Assembly (NCBI RefSeq): GCF_025685565.1
Contig: NZ_JAGSYE010000001.1
Location: 1,736,001 to 1,800,000 of the forward strand
DNA length: 64,000 bases
From: Granulicella aggregans
GTDB lineage: Bacteria > Acidobacteriota > Terriglobia > Terriglobales > Acidobacteriaceae
Direction of reading: 5' to 3'
Each line of letters opens with the position of its first letter. Position 1 is the first letter of the stretch. A program made the translations under genes and the position numbers. Positions 58,160 through 64,000 of the stretch are shown here, piece after piece. The notes beneath the pieces were generated by a model that made no database searches, was not told the DNA's origin, and saw nothing but the letters and a program-made list of their open reading frames with translations.

Positions 58160-59830
58160 ATGCCCGCCGGAGAAAACCCGCCTTCCTCACCCGATACCCT
58201 GGCCAGCCTGCGCCGCAAATCCCGCCCCAAGCTGGAAAAAAGCCGCCCCACCCAACCCGACCTCTTCTCCACCGCAGAATCCGCGCCAGCCCCAGAATCT
58301 AAAAAAGCCGTCATTCTGAGCGCAGCGAAGAATCCCCACATTCCGGCCTCTGCCACTGTCGTTCCCGTTGAGCAAGAACGCCGCATCTACTCCGTCCGCG
58401 CCCTCGTCGCCGACATCCGCCAGCACACCGAGTCCGCCTACTCCAACATCTGGGTCGAAGGCGAGATCTCCAACTGCCGCCCCGCCGCCTCCGGCCACGT
58501 CTACTTCACCCTAAAAGACGGCGAAGCCCAGCTCCCCATCGTCCTCTTCCGCCGCCAGGCCCAACTCCTCCGCTTCCGCCCGCAAGACGGCCTAGCCGTC
58601 CTCGTCCGAGGCCGCATCTCCGTCTACGAGTCCCGAGGCCAGCTCCAGCTCATCGCCGAGACCATGGAACCCCGCGGCGCAGGCGCACTCCAGCTCGCCT
58701 TCGAACAACTCAAGCGCCGCCTCGCCGACGAAGGCCTCTTCGACGCCGCCCGCAAGCGCCCCCTGCCGCCCTTCCCGCACTGCATCGGCGTCGTCACCTC
58801 GCCCACCGGAGCCGTCATCCGCGACATCGTCACCGTCGTCCGCCGTCGCCACGCCCGCCTCAACCTGCTCATCTACCCCGCCCTCATGCAGGGCACGAAC
58901 AGCCCGCAGACAGTCATCGACGGCATCGCCTGGTTCAACGCACATCCCGACAGAGTTGACCTCATCGTCATCGCAAGAGGCGGCGGCTCCCTCGAAGACC
59001 TCGCCGCCTTCAACGACGAGTCCCTCGCCCGCGCCATCGCCGCCAGTGAGCTTCCCATCGTCTCCGCCATCGGCCACGAGACCGACTTCACCATCGCCGA
59101 CTTCGTCGCCGACCTCCGCGCTCCCACGCCCTCAGCCGCCGCCGAGCTCATCACCGCCGCCCAGCACCGCATCGAAGACCGCGTCCACGCCCTCACCACC
59201 CGCCTTCAGCGCGCCGTGTCTTACAGCCTCATGCAGTCGCGGCAGCGCTACGCCCGCCTCTCCGCCGACTCCGTCCTCATGCGCCTCCGCGACAGCCTCT
59301 ACCGCCGCGAGCAGCACCTCGACGACCTCGCCTACCGCGCCGACTCCGCCCTGCACCGCCGCCTCCGCTCTCACACCGCCCGCCTCACGTCGCTCACCGC
59401 GCGTCTCCAGCAGCAAGCCCCCACCGCCCGGCTTGCCCTCACCCACCGCCGCCTCGACCGCGTCCGCGAAGCCCTCATCCGCATCGGCAGCCACCTTCTC
59501 GACACCCGCCGCACGCGCCTTGCCTCCGCCACCACGCGCCTCCACGCTCTATCGCCGCTAGCCGTCCTCAACCGCGGCTACGCCCTCATCTACGCAGAGC
59601 CAACAAATCCGGGTGCCCCACATCTCGCCTCTGAGATGTGGGACAGCATGTCCGGCCAACCAAGCCCGGGTGCCCCACCCATCGATTCTGATGGGTGGGA
59701 TGAAAACATCTCCCCCGCCTCGAACGGCACTCTCCTCCGCAACGCCGCCGACGTGAAACCCGGCCAACGCATCCGCGCCCGCCTGGCCACCGGCACCCTC
59801 ACCGCCACAGTTTTGGAGACCCACGAATGA
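58160..59830 (+). CDS. xseA: Exodeoxyribonuclease VII large subunit
   Basis: Catalytic subunit of exonuclease VII, a single-strand DNA exonuclease, 556 residues against about 400-460 usually. After a Pro/Lys-rich N-terminus come the OB-fold (IYSVRALVADIRQHTESAYSN, IWVEGEISNCRPAASGHVYF), the catalytic domain (GVVTSPTGAVIRDI, VDLIVIARGGGSLEDLAAFN, IVSAIGHETDFTIADFVADL, RAPTPSAAAE), and the long coiled coil. Three repeats are read in frame: C near the N-terminus (58310-58336, VILSAAKNP) and two A units near the C-terminus (59609-59701, NPGAPHLASEMWD and SPGAPPIDSDGWD), which split the final conserved block. The stop overlaps the glmM start (ATGA). The small subunit gene is not in the window. Confidence 0.95.
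   Translation: MPAGENPPSSPDTLASLRRKSRPKLEKSRPTQPDLFSTAESAPAPESKKAVILSAAKNPHIPASATVVPVEQERRIYSVRALVADIRQHTESAYSNIWVEGEISNCRPAASGHVYFTLKDGEAQLPIVLFRRQAQLLRFRPQDGLAVLVRGRISVYESRGQLQLIAETMEPRGAGALQLAFEQLKRRLADEGLFDAARKRPLPPFPHCIGVVTSPTGAVIRDIVTVVRRRHARLNLLIYPALMQGTNSPQTVIDGIAWFNAHPDRVDLIVIARGGGSLEDLAAFNDESLARAIAASELPIVSAIGHETDFTIADFVADLRAPTPSAAAELITAAQHRIEDRVHALTTRLQRAVSYSLMQSRQRYARLSADSVLMRLRDSLYRREQHLDDLAYRADSALHRRLRSHTARLTSLTARLQQQAPTARLALTHRRLDRVREALIRIGSHLLDTRRTRLASATTRLHALSPLAVLNRGYALIYAEPTNPGAPHLASEMWDSMSGQPSPGAPPIDSDGWDENISPASNGTLLRNAADVKPGQRIRARLATGTLTATVLETHE
58310..58336. repeat. Hairpin repeat, family C, inside xseA
   Basis: GTCATTCTGAGCGCAGCG and AAGAATCCC; read in frame as VILSAAKNP in the N-terminal extension. 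Confidence 0.8.
59609..59645. repeat. Palindromic repeat, family A, inside xseA (first)
   Basis: CGGGTGCCCCACATCTCG and CTGAGATGTGGGACA; read in frame as PGAPHLASEMWDS. Confidence 0.85.
59666..59701. repeat. Palindromic repeat, family A, inside xseA (second)
   Basis: CCGGGTGCCCCACCCATCG and TGATGGGTGGGAT; read in frame as PGAPPIDSDGWDE, 20 bases after the first unit. Confidence 0.85.
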
Positions 59831-61317
59831 AGAAGCTCTTCGGCACCGACGGCATCCGCGCCGTCGCCGGCCAGGCCCCGCTTGACCCGCCCACCATCTA
59901 CGCCGTCGGTCTCGCCCTCGCCCATCACCTCGGCAACTCGCCAAAGGTCCTCATCGGCCCGCCTCGCGTCTTGATCGGTTCGGATACCCGCGAATCCGGC
60001 ACCTGGATCGCCGCAACCCTCACCTCAGGTCTCATTGCCGGCGGAGCTACTGTCGAGTCCGCCGGCATCATCACCACCCCCGGCGTCGCCTATCTCGCGG
60101 CCACCCACAACTTCGCCGCCGGCATCGTCATCTCCGCCTCCCACAATCCCTGGGAAGACAACGGCATCAAGCTCTTCGGCCCCGACGGCTTCAAACTCCC
60201 CGACGCCACCGAACTAGCCATCGAAGCGGAGATCTTCCGCCAGCTGGAAATTAGCCAGCTTGAGGAAAGCCGTCATCCTGAGGCGAAGCCGAAGGATCCC
60301 GATGCGGCTGACCTCACCACAACCGCTCGAACCTTTCAGCCACAGAACCCGGGTGCCCCACATCTCGACTCTGAGATGTGGGATAGAACCACCACAACCA
60401 CGCCCGCCGTAAACGAATCCGACCGCCTTGCCTACATCAACTTCCTCTTGAACGCCGTCCCCGACCTTACCCTCACCAATCAAAAAATCGTCATCGACTG
60501 CGCCAACGGAGCCGCCAGCTCCATCGCACCGCAGCTCTTCGCCTCCCTGATCGAACGCGGTGGCGGCGAAGTCCACATCACCCACGCCAGCCCCACCGGC
60601 CGCAACATCAACGAGCACTGCGGCGCTCTCCACCCCATCGTCGTAGCCCAGGAAGTAGTCGCTCAAAAAGCCACCCTCGGCATCACCTTCGACGGCGACG
60701 CCGACCGCGCCCTCTTCGCCGACCACCACGGCAACGTCATCAACGGCGACGCGGTTCTTCTATTGGCAGCAAGAGACCTCGCCGCCCGCAACGCCCTCGC
60801 GAACAACACGGTCGTCGCGACGACGATGTCCAACATGGGCTTAGAAGCCGCTTTAAAACGGACGAATATAAAAATGCTCCGCGCCAACGTAGGCGACAAG
60901 TATGTCCTCGAGCAGATGCTCGCCACCGGCGCATCCCTCGGCGGCGAACAATCCGGCCACATCATCTTCTCCGGCCGCAGCACCACCGGCGACGGTCTCC
61001 TCACCGCTCTGCTGCTGCTCGACATCGTGCAAAGGGCAGGGAACTCCCTTGCCGACCTAACCTCCGACCTCAAGACCTTCCCCCAGGTCATCGTCAACGT
61101 GAAGGTCCGCGAAAAACGCCCTCTCGATGCCATCCCCACAGTAGTCGCCGCCATCGCCGCCGCCGAGCACGATCTCAAAGACACCGGCCGCGTCGTCATC
61201 CGCTACTCCGGCACCGAAGCCCTCGCCCGCGTCATGATCGAAGCCGAATCCGAACCCCTCATGCGCCACCATTCAGAGGCGATTGCCGCCGCCATACGGA
61301 ATGAACTCGGCATCTGA
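59827..61317 (+). CDS. glmM: Phosphoglucosamine mutase
   Basis: Converts glucosamine-6-P to glucosamine-1-P for UDP-GlcNAc and so peptidoglycan. The start FGTDGIRAVAG, the phosphoserine loop ISASHNPWEDNGIKLFG, the Mg2+ loop ITFDGDADRALF, sugar loop GGEQSGHIIF and phosphate loop RYSGTEALARVM are all intact. At 496 residues it is about 45 longer than usual. The excess is a complete C-A composite repeat (60272-60385) read in frame between the first and second domains, including the peptide PGAPHLDSEMWD, which matches the xseA insert. The ATG overlaps the xseA stop by four bases, so the two genes are translationally coupled. Confidence 0.96.
   Translation: MKKLFGTDGIRAVAGQAPLDPPTIYAVGLALAHHLGNSPKVLIGPPRVLIGSDTRESGTWIAATLTSGLIAGGATVESAGIITTPGVAYLAATHNFAAGIVISASHNPWEDNGIKLFGPDGFKLPDATELAIEAEIFRQLEISQLEESRHPEAKPKDPDAADLTTTARTFQPQNPGAPHLDSEMWDRTTTTTPAVNESDRLAYINFLLNAVPDLTLTNQKIVIDCANGAASSIAPQLFASLIERGGGEVHITHASPTGRNINEHCGALHPIVVAQEVVAQKATLGITFDGDADRALFADHHGNVINGDAVLLLAARDLAARNALANNTVVATTMSNMGLEAALKRTNIKMLRANVGDKYVLEQMLATGASLGGEQSGHIIFSGRSTTGDGLLTALLLLDIVQRAGNSLADLTSDLKTFPQVIVNVKVREKRPLDAIPTVVAAIAAAEHDLKDTGRVVIRYSGTEALARVMIEAESEPLMRHHSEAIAAAIRNELGI
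60272..60300. repeat. Hairpin repeat, family C, inside glmM
   Basis: GTCATCCTGAGGCGAAGCC and GAAGGATCCC; read in frame as RHPEAKPKDP. Left part of a C-A composite wholly inside the coding region. Confidence 0.8.
60349..60385. repeat. Palindromic repeat, family A, inside glmM
   Basis: CGGGTGCCCCACATCTCG and CTGAGATGTGGGAT; read in the same frame as in xseA. Confidence 0.85.
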
Positions 61318-61337
61318 CCAGCGGCGCTAGCTTCTCC

Positions 61338-61377
61338 CTTGTCATCCTTCCACGAAGTGGGAGGATCTGCTTCTTCT
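61338..61377. repeat. Hairpin repeat, family D
   Basis: CTTGTCATCCTTCCACG and AAGTGGGAGGATCTGCTTC, shortly after the glmM stop. The remaining 61318-61488 stretch shows no gene. Confidence 0.7.
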
Positions 61378-61488
61378 ATCTCGGCCGCTAATGCGTTGAG
61401 AGGCGCTAGACCGCAACCCTGAGCGTAGCCGGGAGTCGAAGAACGCGATGCTACTGGCATCGACGTCGCTGAAAATCACGGCCACCCG

Positions 61489-62091
61489 CTAAAGAGAATG
61501 AAATCTTTGCCGAGCTTCGCGTACTAGGCGCTCGAGGCTGGAGAGATATAAACGGGCTAATTCGACAGGCGAGTCAACCGGTACGCCATTGATCACCGGA
61601 GGATTTCTTAGGGAACAGTAAATAGAAGCTACTTCTGGCCGTAGTGAAATGTAGTACTTTTCAAGCTCCCCGCTCGGAGTTTTTATCATCCATCCGGACC
61701 CGCCTTCCGAATCTCCTACGAACATAGCCACGCTTCCTGGCGGCCGAGGGCCAAAATCCCTCTCGGGCTGAAAATCGTGGATCACAACCTCATTAGTCAA
61801 GGAGATTGACTCACCTTCTTTAACTATCTTGTTCCGAAGCACGTACATATAGCCCGCGATTGGATCAGCTTTCAACTTAGCCATTTCGGGTTCGTACCAA
61901 GCCTCAAAATCCTGAACAATATTCTTTAGGTGCGGTAATGCAAAAGTTACAGAACGTCCCCAATTCACTACATTAGCGAAACCCGACCGCAAACGTCCTG
62001 GAGTAGTTCGCATATCCTCCAGCCCGTGCTGAGCGGTGAGCAATATGAACTCGGCTCCTTGCAGAACTTCCTCTACACTTTTCTTCTGCAA
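61489..62091 (-). CDS. Hypothetical protein, atypical base composition
   Basis: 200 residues, no signal peptide or membrane helix. Segments such as VEEVLQGAEFILLTAQHGLE, GYMYVLRNKIVKEGESISLT and the C-terminal helix LARLYLSSLERLVREARQRF read like a real, mostly alpha-helical cytoplasmic protein. No family is recognised. The coding sequence is clearly lower in GC than the neighbours and uses A/T-ending codons freely, which points to horizontal acquisition. Together with the next small gene it forms a 0.9-kb patch between glmM and the permease. Confidence 0.7.
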   Translation of the reverse strand: MQKKSVEEVLQGAEFILLTAQHGLEDMRTTPGRLRSGFANVVNWGRSVTFALPHLKNIVQDFEAWYEPEMAKLKADPIAGYMYVLRNKIVKEGESISLTNEVVIHDFQPERDFGPRPPGSVAMFVGDSEGGSGWMIKTPSGELEKYYISLRPEVASIYCSLRNPPVINGVPVDSPVELARLYLSSLERLVREARQRFHSL

Positions 62092-62203
62092 GGTGGCAGC
62101 TCCCTATTTTGGAAATAGATCTCGCTTGTCGCGAACAAATTGATTGGTTTGTATCTTGGCCGCTTCGAAGAACGCCGGTCAGCCTTCAGAGGGCTAGCGA
62201 GAT

Positions 62204-62371
62204 CTAAATTGACTCTTTAGAGAGAACGCCCTTAGCTTCTCTGCGAACACGCTTGTTATACTTGCGTTTTATCTCGGCACGCTGACCAGGCCGCCACTGT
62301 AAGAAGCGTCTCCATCGCGTGAGGGCATCATGCTCATATCCGGATTTGATCGGCACTTCGCCCTTGGCCAT
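62204..62371 (-). CDS. Small basic protein of unknown function
   Basis: 55 residues, very rich in Arg/Lys: KSGYEHDALTRWRRFLQWRP, RAEIKRKYNKRVRREAKG. GGGGAAG precedes the ATG at 62371 at a good distance; the open frame extends through an A repeat upstream, which is not credible as coding. High charge suggests nucleic-acid binding. It belongs to the same lower-GC patch as the preceding gene, and similar short proteins occur in mobile DNA (inference). No toxin or antitoxin motif is seen. Confidence 0.55.
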   Translation of the reverse strand: MAKGEVPIKSGYEHDALTRWRRFLQWRPGQRAEIKRKYNKRVRREAKGVLSKESI

Positions 62372-62410
62372 TTCATCTTCCCCATCTAAGCATAACTCTG
62401 TGCCGGTGGG

Positions 62411-62450
62411 CCGGGCACCGCACATCTCGCTCCTGAGATGTGGGACGTAC
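62411..62450. repeat. Palindromic repeat, family A (short-loop variant)
   Basis: CCGGGCACCGCACATCTCG and CTGAGATGTGGGACGT, between the small gene and the permease stop; the left arm has diverged. Confidence 0.75.
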
Positions 62451-62455
62451 GCCCC

Positions 62456-63547
62456 CTAAACCCCGCTCCACATCACCGCCAACCCCGCCATTACTCCCAA
62501 CCCGGCTACCGCACCCGCCAGCCGCAACCCCGCCTTCTTCCCCACCAACTCCGACATCGCACTCAGCGAATAGACGCTCACCGGCCCCAGCGTGCACAGC
62601 AGCGCCACCACATAAGCCGCCGGAGCGCCCGCGCGATAAAGTACAAACGCCAACGCCACATCCAGAGCCATAGGAACCGGCAGCAGCGTCCCCACAATCG
62701 CCACCCCAATCACGCCGATCACCGACACCGGCAGATGCGTCCCATACGCCGGAATCACCACCGCCATCGTCGCGCCCAGCACCGCTGCCAGCAGCATCCA
62801 CGGCAGCGTCATCAGGAACAGCCGCGCAAAGTTCCGCAGGTACTTCGCCCCAAACGCCGCCAGCCGAGCACCCAGCGAAGGCTGCTCCTCAAACGATCCC
62901 ATCGAAAGAATCTTCCGCTTGTTCTCCGCCACCAGCAGCGGCACGCAAGCCAGCAGCAAGACCGGCACGGCCACGCGCCAAAGCGCAATGTGCAGTGGAA
63001 ACAGCACAAACGCCATCGCCACCACCACGGGGTTCATCGTCGGCGAAGCGATCATCGCCGCCAGCGTCATCCGGGTGCTCGCGCCACCCACGATCAGGCT
63101 CTGTGCCACCGGCGTCGCGCAGTTCGTGCAAACGCCCAGCGGAGCTCCCGCCACCGCCCCGCACAGCACATTCCCCGCCGCAGATTCAAACCGCTTTGGC
63201 ACCATCGCCCCGGCAAACAGCGTCATCATCGCCGCCCCAAACGGCACCGCGAAGTACATCCCAAACCGGTTGGTATACAGCCAGTTCACGCTCGTCTTCG
63301 CAATCTGCTCCGGCACCGGCATCTCCGGAGTCACCTTCAGCAGCGCGTCAAACGAGATCGTCCCGGCCACCTTCACCCCATTGCCCGCATGGAGCTTCTT
63401 CAGCAAAGCCGGATACCGCTGCTGCGTCCAGAAGATCAGCGCGATACTCACCGCCAGCAGGATCGACAGCGAGACCTCAAGCCTCGGCAAACGGCGCGTA
63501 GGAGCGGCAACGGCGACAGTCGGAACGGAGAACGGAGCAGTAGACAT
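62456..63547 (-). CDS. ArsP/DUF318-like permease
   Basis: Inner-membrane permease of 363 residues with about eight to ten helices in two halves. The first half contains the loop GAPLGVCTNCATPVAQSLIV, GGASTRMTLAAMIASPTMNP; the CxxC with surrounding Gly/Pro is typical of the ArsP_1/DUF318 group (organoarsenical or thiol-linked metal efflux in characterised members). The second half includes MALDVALAFVLYRAGAPAAY and SAMSELVGKKAGLRLAG. ATG 63547 follows GGTAGG; a start at 63586 is possible but has no ribosome site. Substrate not decided. Confidence 0.82.
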   Translation of the reverse strand: MSTAPFSVPTVAVAAPTRRLPRLEVSLSILLAVSIALIFWTQQRYPALLKKLHAGNGVKVAGTISFDALLKVTPEMPVPEQIAKTSVNWLYTNRFGMYFAVPFGAAMMTLFAGAMVPKRFESAAGNVLCGAVAGAPLGVCTNCATPVAQSLIVGGASTRMTLAAMIASPTMNPVVVAMAFVLFPLHIALWRVAVPVLLLACVPLLVAENKRKILSMGSFEEQPSLGARLAAFGAKYLRNFARLFLMTLPWMLLAAVLGATMAVVIPAYGTHLPVSVIGVIGVAIVGTLLPVPMALDVALAFVLYRAGAPAAYVVALLCTLGPVSVYSLSAMSELVGKKAGLRLAGAVAGLGVMAGLAVMWSGV

Positions 63548-63666
63548 AGGCCTACCAGTCTGCCCGTTTATGGTGGAGACGTCCATCAATCAATAGATGG
63601 AGATTCGCCGAGATCGCCGCAAAGAAGCGCAACCTTCAATCGGCGCGCCACACCCCAACTCAAGAG

Positions 63667-63733
63667 ACGTCATCTCGACTGAAGCGGCGGACGGTTGTAT
63701 CGTCGGTCGCGCAGTGGAGAGACCCCCGCATTT
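63667..63733. repeat. Hairpin repeat, family B with inner hairpin
   Basis: CGTCATCTCGACTGAAGC, inner GGCGGACGG ... CGTCGGTCGC, then AGTGGAGAGACCCCCGCATT. Confidence 0.8.
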
Positions 63734-63769
63734 CCTCTTTTCACCCCTGCCAAGCCACCCAGACCTGTC

Positions 63770-64000
63770 TTACCCCGCAACTTCGCTCGCATAGATCTGG
63801 TACGACACCTTCGGCCTCTCGCCGCTTTCATTCATCGCATAAACCCGGTCCCGAATCGCCGCGTCCTCCGCCGTCACCCGTTCCCGGCTCCGAAGATAGT
63901 CCAGCCACGACTCCATCAGGAACGTCTCGTTCAGCCGCTCCGGATCCGTCGCATCCCGATAGATCCCCCACCGTATCGCCCCATCCCGCAGCCTCACTCC
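63770..64000 (-). CDS. C-terminal end of an MFS_3/EntS-like transporter (5' part outside window)
   Basis: Only the last 76 residues are present; the frame is open at the window's right edge. The segment DGAIRWGIYRDATDPERLNE, TFLMESWLDYLRSRERVTAE matches the soluble C-terminal domain carried by many MFS_3 (DUF894) exporters, where a conserved Trp/Tyr block and the ExF-x-x-x-SW motif recur. The membrane part must lie to the right. The protein is presumably an exporter of the enterobactin-exporter type, substrate unknown. Confidence 0.78.
   Translation of the reverse strand, partial: GVRLRDGAIRWGIYRDATDPERLNETFLMESWLDYLRSRERVTAEDAAIRDRVYAMNESGERPKVSYQIYASEVAG

Noticed and set aside
4961-62450. 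Family A repeats as a CRISPR array
   Set aside because: Copies are kilobases apart, vary in loop and arms, and have no regular spacers or cas genes.
62438-63682. 414-codon plus-strand frame opposite the ArsP-like permease
   Set aside because: Extreme Arg/His/Gln composition and full overlap with clear membrane helices on the minus strand.

Overview
The window looks like chromosomal DNA of a GC-rich Acidobacteriia species (Granulicella/Edaphobacter/Terriglobus type). The lineage call is an inference. It rests on the strongly C-ending codon use, a VWFA-related protein of the kind that is expanded in Acidobacteria, the mix of plant-polymer glycoside hydrolases, and the large number of short palindromic repeats between genes. 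There is no rRNA, no complete insertion sequence, no CRISPR array and no prophage. One tRNA gene (Cys, anticodon GCA) is present.

Layout. 1-5 kb: the end of a very large membrane protein, tRNA-Cys and a 1-Cys-type peroxiredoxin, preceded by a newly read 28-residue peptide with 8 Cys and a terminator. 5-20 kb: PhzF-like isomerase, a receiver-only response regulator after a hairpin-rich leader, GH2 glycosidase, DUF817 membrane protein, an ECF sigma/anti-sigma pair divergent from a Tat metallophosphoesterase/cytochrome c pair, RecG, GH127 glycosidase and an MFS exporter. 20-29 kb: two NAD(P) oxidoreductases, a TetR regulator, a methyltransferase, a NatAB-type ABC exporter, a DUF374 acyltransferase, a Cys-phosphatase and QueA. 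29-47 kb: DNA polymerase I, a soluble chemoreceptor divergent from a GGDEF/EAL protein, a VWFA protein, two metallo-beta-lactamase-fold paralogues (one lacking its metal ligands), a TPR protein and a second GGDEF/EAL protein whose membrane domain carries the ethylene-receptor residues. 47-64 kb: GH42 galactosidase, an S33 peptidase, an FG-GAP/L-type-lectin exoprotein, a K+ channel, a second receiver protein, a frameshifted gene, the xseA-glmM pair, a small AT-richer insert, an ArsP-like permease and the end of an MFS transporter.

Two themes run across the whole window. First, four families of short hairpin repeats (called A-D here) fill most intergenic gaps, often as a B, C or D unit followed by an A unit. 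The same elements also sit in frame inside recG, polA, xseA and glmM, where they encode extra peptide loops. This resembles REP/BIME elements between genes and Rickettsia palindromic elements inside genes; no mobilising transposase is visible. Second, sensing is unusually prominent: two full GGDEF/EAL proteins, a membrane-free chemoreceptor, two lone receivers, an ECF sigma pair and several palindromic upstream sites.

The strongest candidates for something undescribed are the poly-Cys leader/terminator unit ahead of the peroxiredoxin (5.0-5.2 kb), the ethylene-receptor-like c-di-GMP protein (44.0-46.6 kb), and the in-frame palindromic elements in core DNA-repair and cell-wall genes.
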